DNA of 64,000 nt from Cololabis saira (taxonomy: Eukaryota > Chordata > Actinopteri > Beloniformes > Belonidae): contig NC_084606.1 in the NCBI RefSeq assembly GCF_033807715.1, positions 37,501,401 through 37,565,400 on the forward strand, read 5' to 3'. The notes below the pieces were generated by a model, which searched no databases, had not been told where the DNA came from, and was given only the letters and a program-made list of their open reading frames with translations. The first letter of the stretch is position 1. The number at the start of each line of letters is the position of its first letter. The translations under genes and the position numbers were made by a program. Shown here one piece after another: positions 42,805 to 56,161 of the stretch.

Positions 42805-44062
42805 GGGAGTAAGGAAGGGAGAAAAGATGGAAGGAAGTAGGAAAGGGAGTAAGGAGGGGAAAAAAGAAGGAAGTAAGGAGGAAAGAAAGGAGAAAAGAAG
42901 GAAGTAGGAAAGGGAGTAAGGAGGGGAAAAAATAAGGAAGTAAGGAAGAAAGAAAGGAGAAAAGAAGGAAGTAGGAAAGGGAGTAAGGAAGGGAGAAAAG
43001 ATGGAACGGAGGAAGGGAGAAAAGATGGAAGGAAGGAAAGTAGGAAGTAAGGAATAAATGAGAAAAGAAGGAAGTAGGAAAGGGATTAAGGAATGGAGAA
43101 AAGATGGAAGGAAGTAGGAAAGGGAGAAAAGATGGAAGGAAGTAGGAAAGGGAGTAAGGAAGGGAGAAAATATGGAAGGAAGTAGGAAAGGGATTAAGGA
43201 ATGGAGAAAAGATGGAAGGATATTGGAAATGGAGTAAGGAAGGGAGAAAAGAAGGAAGGAAGTAGGAAAGGGAGTAAGGAAGGGAGAAAAGAAGGAAGGA
43301 AGTAGGAAAGGGAGTAAGGAAGGGAGAAAAGAAGGAAGGAAGTAGGAAAGGGAGTAAGGAAGGGAGAAAAGAAGGAAGGAAGTAGGAAAGGGAGTAAGGA
43401 AGGGAGAAAAGAAGGAAGGAAGTAGGAAAGGGAGAAAAGATGGAAGGAAGTAGGAAAGGGAGTAAGGAAGGGAGAAAAGATGGAAGGAAGGAAGAAAGGA
43501 GAAAAGAAGGAAGTAGGAAAGGGATTAAGGAATAGAGAAAAGATGGAAGGAAGGAAAGAAGGAAGTAAGGAAGAAATGAGAAAAGAAGGAAGTAGGAAAG
43601 GGATTAAGGAATAGAGAAAAGATGGAAGGAAGGAAAGAAGGAAGTAAGGAAGAAATGAGAAAAGAAGGAAGTAGGAAAGGGATTAAGGAATAGAGAAAAG
43701 ATGGAAGGAAGGAAAGAAGGAAGTAAGGAAGAAATGAGAAAAGAAGGGAGTAGGAAATGGAGTAAGGAATGGAGAAAAGATGGAAGGAAGTAGGAAAGGG
43801 AGAAAAGATGGAAGGAATTAGGAAAGGGAGAAAAGATGGAAGGAAGTAGGAAAGGGAGTAAGGAAGGGAGAAAAGAAGGAAGGAAGTAGGAAAGGGAGTA
43901 AGGAAGGGAGAAAAGAAGGAAGTAAGGAGGAAAGGGAGAAAAGATGGAAGGAAGTAGGAAAGGGAGTAAGGAAGGGAGAAAAGATGGAAGGGAGGAAAGA
44001 AGGAAGTAAGGAAGAAAGGAGAAAAGAAGGAAGGAAGTAGGAAAGGGAGTAAGGAAGGGGGG
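42805..44062. repeat. 1.25-kb polypurine minisatellite
   Basis: About 40-bp units of the type AAGGAAGTAGGAAAGGGAGT and AAGGAAGGGAGAAAAG, over 95 percent purine on +. Frames through it are repeat artefacts. Confidence 0.95.
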
Positions 44063-44602
44063 CTGGCGGGGGGGCCGGGGCCTCGCTGGTGGGGGGTTTC
44101 CTCCCACCCTCTTTTGGGGGGCTGGTGGTCCGGGTTCTTCCTTGTCGGCTCCTGGTCTCTCGGGGGGCGGGTTGTTCCCTCCCTCCTCCACTGTAGCTGC
44201 AGTTCAGGTAAAAACTAATTTTCAATCAATCAATCATTTTAACTCACGACCATGACCACATGGTATGGAGCACAGAACACAAACATTTGTATATTTGTAG
44301 CAAGTGGCAGCTTGTACATGTTCAACTAAAATACTCAATTTGGCAAAAAAAATAAAATAAAAAATAAAAATCATTTAAACAGAGGAAGGACATTCTTCAA
44401 AAAGGCCCCTAATTTAGAAATAACATTTAACTTATTAGATTGAAGTAACAAAATCAATTTAAACATAGATGGTCGGTTTGTATAATACTTTGGTATTTTT
44501 GTCTGAGATTCATTATATTTACATTTTTACATTCAAACTAAATATGAAACTCATCTCCAATACGGTTGAAGTTACAGAATCTCTGACTTCTATCCAGACC
44601 TT

Positions 44603-44635
<33 letters not shown>

Positions 44636-44769
44636 CTTTATACCTTCCAGTGACTTTTGCTATTATACTGTTATTCGTCCTAAAATTACAAATGGCCGGT
44701 CTATACTTTTGATTTTGACATAAGTACACTAGTAAGTTCACTTTGCCTACACACCTGCTCACTCACCTA
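44063..44769. other. Gene-free stretch with G-rich block and TAA repeat
   Basis: G-rich/C-rich block at 44058-44170, then AT-rich DNA with an ATA/TAA microsatellite at about 44605-44636. Confidence 0.6.
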
Positions 44770-45131
44770 CAGGACTGTCTCAGAAAATTAGAATATTGTG
44801 ATAAAGTTCTTTATTTTCTGTAATGCAATTAAAAAAAACAAAAATGTCATACATTCTGGATTCATTACAAATCAACTGAAATATTGCAAGCTTTTTATTA
44901 TTTTAATATTGCTGATTATAGTTTACAGTTTAAGATTAAGATTCCCAGAATATTCTAATTTTTTGAGATAGGATATTTGAGTTTTCTTAAACTGTAAGCC
45001 ATGATCAGCAATATTAAAATAATAAAAGGCTTGCAATATTTCAGTTGATTTGTAATGAATCCAGAATGTATGACATTTTTGCATTACAGAAAATAAAGAA
45101 CACAATATTCTAATTTTCTGAGACAGTCCTG
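44770..45131. mobile_element. Family P MITE downstream of mta2
   Basis: Complete palindrome with TA on both sides, about 200 bp past the predicted mta2 poly(A) site. Confidence 0.88.
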
Positions 45132-45319
45132 TAGCTTCAGGGACCTGAACCGGTTGCTGTTTGTGTCTCTGCTTGTTATGTCTGTTTGTTTTTTCTCGTA
45201 CAGATCTCAAAGGCTTGTGTGTCCGTTGTGCGTTTCCCTGTGTTTTTCTCATTTCAGACTTAGCAGCGGATTTGGTCAAAAAGTGTTTGTAAATGAACAC
45301 CTGAGGGAAAAACAGATCA

Positions 45320-45865
45320 CTCTCACCATGAACAAAATCTTTATTTTTCTTAGCAAGATACATTTAAGGATACAGACAATAAAAAACACTTGAGAAAAGC
45401 TTCAATTGTAGCATGTTAAGCATTTCCATCTTACAAAAATCAGCACCCTGTCCTTTTTGAAATGCACCCCCCTGTTTGAAGTGACCAGCCCACCCACCTG
45501 ATGAAGTAGTTAGAGCCATCTCCACGATTACGGAGCAGAATTAAAAAACTAAACAAAAAAAATCTATCTGCCAAGTTCCAATTGTCAAATCTTCAAAAAA
45601 AAAAAAAAAAAAAAAAAATCCTTAAAAAAAAAGCCCACACCGTATTGGGACCAAATGTATTTATAGAATCAGCGTAATGCCTCATTGCTGTTGGTATTCA
45701 CAGGAATTTTATTCATCAAATTGACAAGGTACATTTTAGTACTCACCGTTTATAATGGTATAAAAAGGGGGACTCAGTTAGCAAAATATTTCCTTGACAT
45801 TGTCATCAAATCAGAACATAAACATTGGCCTGACACTTTGCACAAAAAACTGTATAAGCTTGAAG

Positions 45866-45903
<38 letters not shown>

Positions 45904-47376
45904 CCCAAATTCTTTGATTCGGCCACTTTATTTCTTATTACTGACCGGTAAAAACTTCCAGATTCATTCAGATCATTTGTAATTTTTCTAAAATGGAGTG
46001 GCTTTATAGTAAAATTACTGTCGGATAAACATCATAAAGGTTGTCAACCTTTTTTAGAGCATTAGTACCTAGAAGGCTCATTTATTCTCACGATGGCAAA
46101 CAGCAAAAATGACCACGATCCTCAAAAAACACGAGCGCCTTGTCCTTCGTCTCCGGCCCCCGTGTTTAACACTGCAGGATGTGGTCGAGGTGAAGAATCA
46201 TCTGCTAAACTTTAACAGCCTTCACGGCAGTCAAGATACAGCAGAAAATACATCTATTTGTAGCTTGACTGCAACAGTTTTCATTTATTTTCATGTATTT
46301 TCTGACACTGTTTTGTGGATGAATGTATGGAAACTGATTTGCTTAAAACATAATCCTTACAGTCAAAAGACTGGTATCTGAAAATAAGACACAAATTACT
46401 TATTGAAAAAAAAAAAAAAAAAAAAAGGTTTTCCATGTTGGGGTAAATGTGAACATTTGATAAGACTTAATTAACATTTTTTTCTCTTATAGGCCTTGTC
46501 GCCATTAAAACATTACTCACTTTACTTCAGTTTAGGCTTTTGCATGAATAATCCAGCTGCAGGAACTGAGTAACGGTCACTAAACCCTGAACTTGTATCT
46601 CCGGCCCCTGCACAGTCAAGTTTTTGCTGTTCTATCAAGGTTTGGACATAACGAGGACCAGACGAGCCTCTAAAATTGGTGGATTTAGGCCAAATGGTGC
46701 GTGAAATGAGTCTCAAATCAAACTAAACTCTGGTGGATGGAATACATAGTGCATTCGAATCGAATGAAGGCAGCTCTGCCAACATCTCCTCAACTTTGTG
46801 CGATCACCTTGTTCACAGTCTCGGTACTGGTTCTGGTTCCACTAGCACTGGCAGATTCTAGCACTGCTGGAATGGAATCGAGGAGTGTACAGTAAAGTCT
46901 TCAGATCAGGGTGAACTAATAACGTCTCCCCCCCCTTCACTTATGCCAAAGATTTGCACAGATAGAGATAGACATGGAGGAAAAAAGTGTGCTTTGTCAC
47001 CGTTGTTTCAGGATGAGAAATACCAGCATCAAAATGACAGATTTTTAAAACGGGTGGCATTAAAAAGGGTAGTTAAGTCATTCAGGATCTGCAATACGAT
47101 GCTACAAACCCAAGTGTGTTGCATGTATGACAGAGTGTTGCATCTGCTTTGTTAAATAAGATGAATACGTTACTATCATCAGAGTGCTTGAATGTGTGTG
47201 TGTGTGTGTGTTTATGTGTGTGTTAGACAACTTTTGTAAGAAAACAAGGACTAAAACATGAGACTAAAAACAGGGAAATTAAGAGTACTGTATGGCATCC
47301 TGTGCTGCCTATAGTCGTGGCCTGACACAGACCCTACCAGCTCCTCCCAGCTCCTCCAGTTCAAACCTCTCCCAGT
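45320..47376 (-). other. mta2: mta2 3' untranslated region with AATAAA
   Basis: About 2 kb downstream of the mta2 stop is free of the transposons that fill the neighbourhood, which suggests selection or recent transcription. An AATAAAG signal on - lies at 45345-45340. The region contains an oligo-dT tract (A on +) at about 45865-45901, others near 45595 and 46406, and a GT repeat near 47194-47222. Confidence 0.6.
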
Positions 47377-47530
47377 TCAGTCCTCCAGGACGATGGGCTC
47401 GCTGGTGCTGGAGGGGAGCAGGGGGAGGGCCAGGGCGCGGGGGGGCGGGGGCAGCTTGATCCGGACCAGGAGGTGAGGTTTCCTCGCCGCCCTGCGCATC
47501 TCCGACTGGGTGAGGTGTTTCCTCAGAGCC
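47377..47530 (-). CDS. mta2: mta2 terminal coding exon
   Basis: It encodes [20 protein letters not shown] through [13 protein letters not shown] and a TGA at 47379-47377. The longest open frame here (MQNIDRFF...) is a different, non-coding frame. Confidence 0.94.
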
Positions 47531-49493
47531 CTGGGAGGGAAAGAAACGGTCAATGTTCTGCACTTACACAGCTCTTTTAACTAGTAATCGAGTTGTAAAA
47601 AAAAACAATCAGGGGGGGTGGTGGATTTTATCATATGGGGACAGATAATTTGTGCTGATTACAAATAATATAATATGTAAAATATACACCACATTCTAGT
47701 TGAATTATTGAAATAAATTAACTTTTACACCACATTCTAGTGGAATTATTGAAATAAGTTAACTTTTACACCATATTCTAGTTGAATTATTGAAATAAAT
47801 TAACTTTTACACCATATTCTAGTTGAATTATTGAAATAAATTAACTTTTACACCATATTCTAGTTGAATTATTGAAATAAATTAACTTTTACACCATATT
47901 CTAGTTGAATTATTGAAATAAATTAACTTTTACACCATATTCTAGTTGAATTATTGAAATAAATTAACTTACACCATATTCTAGTTGAATTATGAAATAA
48001 ATTAACTTTTACACCATATTCTAGTTGAATTATTGAAATAAATTAACTTTTACACCATATTCTAGTTGAATTATTGAAATAAAATTAACTTTTACAGCAT
48101 CTTCTAGTTGAATTATTGAAATAAATTAACTTTTACACCATATTCTAGTTGAATAATTGAAATAAATTAACTTTTACAGCATATTCTAGTTGAATTATTG
48201 AAATAAATTAACTTTTACACCATATTCTAGTTGAATTATTGAAATAAATTAACTTTTACACCATATTCTAGTTGAATTATTGAAATAAATTAACTTTTAC
48301 ACCATATTCTAGTTGAATTATTGAAATAAATTAACTTTTACACCATATGCTTCACCCGTAGGTTATATTCTACATCTTGGCTGATGTGGACATACGTAGC
48401 ATAGGAGGATATTTCAGTTGCTATATGGTTGTCTGCAGTGCTTTAAGTGGACAAAAATAAGTTCCGGTACTCCCCTTATTCAACGGATGTCAGGTAAATT
48501 AGGCGGTGGGTAACAGCAGATGATTAAGTGATATATTTAAATACTAGGACATGATCCTGATTTTTAAAAATAAATTTGTTTTATTGAATTTTCCAAACAA
48601 ATTATGTGTACACAAGAAAACGCTCACATTCACTGGTATCAGGGGGGATGGTGGATTTGATCATATGGGGACAGATAATTTGTGCTGATTACAAATAATA
48701 TAATATATTACAAATAATAGCAGTGACCAAAACAGCTGCAGAAATACTGCAGGAATGACATAGCAGCAGTTAAATGCAGCCTTCTGTAAGCTTTAAATAT
48801 CCACTGGGCTTACATCAAATACATCAAAACACAACAATAAAAAACTCTTTTCTGAATTTATCAATATGACTCTGTCCTTCACAGGATAAGTAAAATGGAT
48901 CGCTGCAAAAACTCAAAATCTTAACAAGAATATTTGTCTTATTTCTAGTTAAAACAATCTCATTACACTTAAAACAAGACTCATCACTGGAAAAAACAAC
49001 AATTTTCACCTGTTTCAAGTAGATTTTCACTTAAAATAAGTAGAAAAATCTGCCGATTTTCCTACTTATTTCAAGTGAAAATTTACTTGAAACAGGTGAA
49101 AATGGTCAAATAAGTTATTTTTCTGGTGATGACTCTACATGACTGTCTCAGAAAATTAGAATATTGTGATAAAGTTCTTTATTTTCTGTAATGCAATTAA
49201 AAAAAAACAAAAATGTCATACATTCTGGGTTAATTACAAATCAACTGAAATATTGCAAGCCTTTTATTATTTTAATATTGCTGATCATGGCTTACAGCTT
49301 AGGAAAACTCAAATATCCTATCTAAAAAAAATTAGAATATTCTGGGAATCTTAATCGATTTTCGTGCATGTACGTCAAACCGTATTGTGGGGCTTGAGGC
49401 ACAAAGTTTAAGTTTAAGATTAAGATTCCCAGAATATTTTAATTTTTTGAGATAGGATATTTGAGTTTGAGCATATTTGAGCAATATTTCAGT

Positions 49494-49537
<44 letters not shown>

Positions 49538-52500
49538 TTACAGAAAATAAAGAACTTTATCACAATATTCAAATTTTCTGACAGTCCTGTAAATGTTGAA
49601 ATAGCAGTAAAACCACATTCACTGATGAAATGACATAAGGGATGGAAAGGGGGCATGGCAGTTTTACAGGGGGGGATGATTTGGACCGTTTTTATTTCAG
49701 GGGGGATGATTTGGACCGTTTTTATTTCAGGGGGGGATGATTTGGACCGTTTTTATTTCAGGGGAGGATGATTTGGACCGTTTTTATTTCAACGCTCCCT
49801 TTTAGTTTATGTATCAATTTATTTATTTGGAGTCCAGTATGTCATTAAACTGGAAAGCCATGACAATAACTACGTCCTCTGAAACACAGTCACCCCCAAA
49901 AATAAATGAAGGCTATCCCGTATGAGGCTATTTTACGGAAGAATATTAGGGCCACGCAAGAGAAAAAATATTTGAGAGGGGAAGATTTTTTTATATTGTG
50001 CACTTCGAGAGAAAAGTCGAAATGTTGAGAAAAAAAGTCGAAATGTCGAGATTAATGTTGAAATACAATTTCAAGAATAAAGTCGAAATCTTGCATTTTT
50101 TCTCAACATTTCAACTTTATTCACGAAATTTTGACTTTTTTCTCAACATTTTGACTTTTTTCTTGAAATTGAAGAATTGAAGAATTCTTGTACATTCCAT
50201 CAATACTCTTGAACATGGGTTTGTTGGGTGTTGAGACCATAAAGGCATAAAAAGATGGGGCATGTACCTGGTGTCCTTGGTGGCCACAAACACCACGGGG
50301 TTGGGAGCTTCTCCCTGGCTGACCTTCTGCCGCTTGATGACGGACTGGGACGTGGTCCTCATGCCTGAGGTGTACGGTCTTCCGTTGGCCGGGTAGGGAA
50401 CTCCTGTAGCCTGGAAACAACAATCACACGACAACACGCTCAATCAACCACAATCAAGCTTCTTTACAAGTTTCATAATAAAATAGAAGAAGAATGAATA
50501 AATAATAATAAAAAAATTAAAGCTGCAAGCAGCGATGAACGGGCCCTCGCGCGTGCAATTTTCACCATTAAAGGTCAGGGAGTCAAAACTAAGTCCGATG
50601 ACACCACGACACTGTATGTCAAACCATTCAAAAGTTATGGCAGAAAGTAGGAACTATCAAATATGGACCAATCAGATGAAGGGAAGGTGCGCTTTTTGGC
50701 GTCTAGCGTCGCCACGGTAACGCTTTTGACTGAGAAAAGTAATGCGCGTCGTCACAGGATGGAGACACACATTTTGATGTATAACACACCTGGGTGCACG
50801 TTATGGTTCGGGCCGTATTAACGGCCGAAGAAATGGCATAAATTGCGCCAAAATTTCACGATTTATTCAAAATGGCCGACTTCCTGTTGGGTTTCGGCCA
50901 TGGATCCAAGAGACTTTTCTTTAAGTTGCGACATGATACAGGTGTGTAACGATTTTCGTGCATGTACGTCAAACCGTATTGTGGGGCTTGAGGCACAAAG
51001 TTTTCTAGGGGGCGCTGTTGAGCCATTAGGCCACGCCCATTAATGCAATACATTAAATATCACATTTTTCACCAGGCCTGGCTTGGTGAAAAAATTGGTG
51101 ACTTTTGGGGCACGTTTAGGGGGAAAAAAGGACCTCATTTCGTCAGAAAAATAAAAACGAGAAAGAAAAAAAATGAGAAAAACATTTCCTACGGATACAA
51201 TAGGGCCACAGTAATTAAAAAGACATAAACTAAACTTGAATATTAACAATATTTACATGACGCAAAGGTGAGGTTTTGCCGTCACCAGAGCTATTTTTGC
51301 AGGAGTAGGAATATGAAGCAGCTTTAATCTGAAACTAAAGCTGGAGTGGAGTCGTAGAAAACAGCAGTTTTAAGACGTCCGTTTCTTTGTCACTCGTATC
51401 TCGGTGCAATGCCAGACTCTTGGAAATAGACTGACTGACTGATTCTGTGTGTTGAAATAAACTCATTTTAAATTAACGACTGGCAAAGACACAAATCAAA
51501 AATGGTTTGTTTGCCCCGCAAACAACATTTTTGAAGCCCTCTTTCCATATTTCTTGTCTGGATGTACAATATAAGGTGTTAAAAGATAAAAATGATAGGA
51601 AATTGGAATAATTTGAGTTTTTGAGGATTACTTATATAAAAGTGATACAATTATGATTCATATTCTGTAAACATACAGGACTGTCTCAGAAAATTAGAAT
51701 ATTGTGATTTTCTGTAATGCAATTACAAAAACAAAAATGTCATACATTCTGGATTCATTACAAATCAACTGAAATATTGCAAGCCTGTTATTATTTTAAT
51801 ATTGCTGATCATGGTTTACAGCTTAAGAAAACTCAAATATCCTATCTCAAAAAATTTGAATATTCTGGGAATCTTAATCTTAAACTGTAAACCATAATCA
51901 GCAATATTAAAATAATAAAAGGCTTGTAAAAGGATCAACTTGATGGGAAAAAAATGTCGAAATGTCGAGAAAAAAGTCAAAATGTCCAGGAAATGGTAAA
52001 AATTTCGGGAAAAAAGTTGAAATGTCGATGAAAAAGTCAAAATGTCGAGATTAAAAAGGAAAGGAAAAGGGAAGAAAGAGAAAAAAAGAAGAAAGGAAAA
52101 ATCGAATTATACTCGAATTATTCAAGATATTGGTTTCAGCCCTAGAATCAAGGAATGCTGCAACTGAAGTTAGCATCTACCGTCTACTTAGGCCGCGTTC
52201 AGACTGCAGGCAAATATCCGATTTTTAGCCCATCCAGATTGAAACTGGATGACTCTTTTGAAGTCTGAACAGTCCCAAACCGCATGATATCCGATTTTTG
52301 CAAACCAGATGGAAACCACCTCCAGGAGGTAGTTTCATATCGCATCCATATCTCATTTGGGCAGATGCGTGTCAGTCTGAACAGCTCCAAACACTCAGAT
52401 CGGATATGACTGTCCCAGACCCATGCTCCAAACCACCCGCCCATTTCCAGTTGTGGAGCTCCTCATCCTTTCACAGAGAGCATGTACAATCTCTGATGTC

Positions 52501-55500
52501 ACGTCAAAAACTGTTATTTGTAGTTTGAGTGTTGCAAATTCACATTACAAATCATGTTTTAATAGAAAAAAGACCGCATTTCCACGTAAGTGCGGGTCGC
52601 CGCGTACCCTACGCCGTAGGCTCTGCGTTGGTGTAACGCGGAACCATAAATCAGCCTTCAGTCGCGCTGTGAGCCTGAACCTGCAGCCGTCAGCTCATTT
52701 GTTATTCATTGCTGGTTTGTTTTGTTAACTCTGAGCTTTGTTGGTTGGTTTGTTAGTTTGCTGGTGGTTTTGTTCTGAACACTTTTCTCTGTTTCTCATT
52801 TTGCTGGGACGCCGGGTTCCTCCGCCGAGACACCACTTTTGCGGTATGCGTTCATTGTTATGTCTAAAAATGATGCGCAGTGCCGACCCAATCAGGAACG
52901 GTACAGATATATATTTTTTTATATAAAAAAATAAAGGATCCCATAACCTTTGATCGGGTGGGCAGGACGCACGTTTTGCCCCAAAACCAGCCTGGAGTTC
53001 CAGCACACAGAGGTCCGACGGGAGGATTAGAGTGAGATGGGGCAGTCTCTAACCATTTAAAATATTGCACAGTGTATTCCCAGCTTTACAGGTATGGTAA
53101 CAGCATGTGAGCTGGCTCCATATTGTTATTGTTTTTGATGTCGCAATTACATGACTTCACACAATACACGCGCTGGGTGACGCCTCCGCTCCGACGTCGT
53201 TGCTACGGCAACCCGTCAGATCAGTCAATGATGTGGCCCAGTCTGAACAGAGCCAGATCCGATATGGACACTTGCTAAAAACAGTGTGGACAGTCAGCCC
53301 TGAAAATCGGATATGAGAAGGAATCAGATATGAATCAGATTTGCCTGCAGTCTGAACGCGGCCTTAGGTGATGGTCACAACAGGAAGTAAAAGGAAGGAA
53401 CACTGACGCTGTCAAAGCCTCTCTTTCCCAGCAGGCTTTGCCCCACGCGGGGCTGGCTGGCCTGGTTCCTGTTGATGGGGGTGGGCGGTCCCCGGGACGC
53501 CTTGAGTTTCAGAGGAGCAGAGATGGCTGGGGAGGAAACACAAGAGAAAACACAGTCAGAACTAAGGGAAAAGTGGCTCAGTTTTGCTCTTTAGCAGCAC
53601 ACTTTATGAACAAGGCAGTATAGGGATTTCTCTTAACCCTTGTGCTGTCCTCAGGTCAAGGAAGGAGGAAGAGAAGAAGGAAGGAAGGAAGGAAGGAAGG
53701 AAGGAAGGAAGGAAGGAAGGAAGGAAGGAAGGAAGGAAGGAAGGAAGGAACGAACGAACGAACGAAGGGAGAAAAGAAGGAAGGAAGGGAGAAAAGAAGG
53801 AAGGAGGAAGGGAGAAAAGAAGGAAGGAAAAAAGGAAGGAAGGGAGGAAAGAAGGAAGGAAGGAAGGAAGGAAGGAAGGAAGGAAGGAAGGAAGGAAGGA
53901 AGGAAGGAAGGAAGGGAGAAAAGAAGGAAGGAGGAAGGGAGAAAAGAAGGAAGGAAAAAAGGAAGGAAGGGAGGAAAGAAGGAAGGAATGGAGACCAGGA
54001 GGAGACTAATCACTTCATAAATGTAATGAAGGATATGAACATTTCTGCATTTGTAGACGGTAGAAAGTACCGGGATAGAAGATTTACAAGAAGGAGAGAG
54101 AAAAGTTGCATGAAGCAGCATTTGTTTTGAATTTGGATACAGGAAGAAGAAGTGGAAATGATGGTAATTGTGTCATGATGTTCTCCGTGCGTCGCTGGTT
54201 TAATCCAGATATCCCAAATGATTAATTACCATGGAAACGGAATATTCCCAATGTTTCAGTAACCGGAATATTAGCAATAACCTGAATTTTGACTGCATGG
54301 AAACGTAGTCACTGTGACGGATGACATGTTTTAGCTCAGCTACAAGAATTCAATAGGATTAAGATCTGTATGATGCGTACCGTATTTTCGCGACCATATG
54401 GCGCACTGTGTGGAAAGGCGCACCCTCAGTTTTGTGTGTCATTTTTGGTTTTAAAACACACATACGGCGCACCGACGCAAAAGGCGCCGTCTACGGAGAC
54501 GGACCTGCACACACACGCGTTGCAAAACACACACGCGCTAAAAATACAGCGGAAGCAAAACTTAGTTTGATATTTTATTTCACTTTTCACATCAATCAAA
54601 CCCTTCAAAGGTTCATATTCTGTTTCTGCATTAAAGAATTTAAAAAAACCACCGGGTTGCTGCACATAAACCTGTCTCAGCCACTGATCATCTCCTCATC
54701 CATCCAGCCCTTTTCATTTCACTCTGGCTGGAAAAGTCTCTTTAGGGAACGCTTTTCTTTTAAAAATCACCATCGGCGGCAGTTTCTGTCCACCAGCGTG
54801 GCAGGCAAGCACAAGACTAAATCCGCTCCCCGTCTGCTCCCCCGCACTGGACCGGGTCCCGGGTCCCGGGTCCCGGGTCCCGGGTCCCGGTACGCCCCCC
54901 CCCCCCCCCCCCCCCCCGCGCTGGTCCCGCGGCGGTCCCGGGTCCCGCGTCCCGGGACCCTCGCGCTGGACCCGCTCACACACACGCGCTGTCGGGGATC
55001 CGGTACCGGGTTGTATGCGACAGGAGCTCCGTTAATTCAGCTGCGCCAGTCCAAATTTCCAGACCTGTCTCGGCCACTTGATCATCATCCTTTCATCCAG
55101 CCCCCTCTTTTCATTCACCCTTATAATGACTCCGGCTGGAAACGTCTTATGCAAAGTTTTTCTTTTAAAAATCACCATAGGTTTCTGTCCATCAGCGCGG
55201 CAGGCAAGCACCACATAAACCAGTAAGTGTGTGTGTCGCGCCGCGAACACACCCGCGCATGTCGGGATCCGGTATCGGGCTTGTAACCGACAGATTTGGC
55301 TGCAAATTTCGGAGGGGAAGCTGATCCAACCTAAGACGTACCCCAGAAATCCCTGCTCTTAAAGCGGCCGGGAACCAGGTCATCGGACCCCGCTTGGGGA
55401 ACCAGGAAGTCGGGCTGCAGCAGCGACCATCACCGCGGCTTTAACCGGGGAAAGTCACCGGTTCCGACCGGCCGGGACCGAAGGAGCCCACATGGACTTG

Positions 55501-56122
55501 TAGTAGGGGCTCCCGGGGAAAAAGCACCGGCATTTCAGCCGGATCTGCAGCGGGGATGCGGCGATCGGACCCGCAAACCCACGGCAGGTGCTTCCTCGGT
55601 TCCGACATGCAAAACACACGCGCTGCAGAACAAGTGTGCTTATTTAAATAGAGCGGAGCAAAACTTAGTTTGATTGTATTTTATTTCACTTTACACATCA
55701 AGCAAATCCTTAAAAGTTTTCATCATCTGTTTCGCATTAAACAGCTCAGTGGAGTCTCATTCACGTCGCAACTCACGGAGGCTTCACCCGCCCCCTTCTC
55801 TTTTTACCGTTCTCATGGTGGCCGGCCTGACATTACCGTAATTCAGGTAATAGACACGGCGCACCATTTCAAAAGGCGCCCGGGACATTAAAAAAAAAAA
55901 AAAAAAAAAAAAAATGTGCGCCTTATGGTCGCGAAAATACGGTAAGATGCTCGGCAAGTCACGCGTGAGACTTTTCGATATGAAATATTCATTGATCAAT
56001 TTTAAATCTAACTTATAGGCTGTTATTACTAAATGTTATCATTAAATGAGAAAAATAAATGGCATTTTCAAATTCCATGACTTTTCCAGGTTTTTTCAAA
56101 ACGTATGAACCCATACACATTA

Positions 56123-56161
<39 letters not shown>

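Larger units (their letters stand above)
52191..53363. mobile_element. PIF/Harbinger-type element with TTA flanks
   Basis: Perfect inverted termini GGCCGCGTTCAGACTGCAGG, TTA at 52188-52190 and 53364-53366. Contains nested GC-rich MITE and hAT fragments. It ends 45 bp from an mta2 exon. Confidence 0.75.

Noticed and set aside
47309..47563. 84-aa Pro-rich frame at the mta2 terminus
   Set aside because: Another frame of the same exon gives the conserved MTA2 ending [10 protein letters not shown] with correct splicing phase.
54408..55226. 272-aa open frame on +
   Set aside because: It lies wholly inside a DNA transposon, reads through GGGTCCC repeats and a C-run, and has no recognisable domain.
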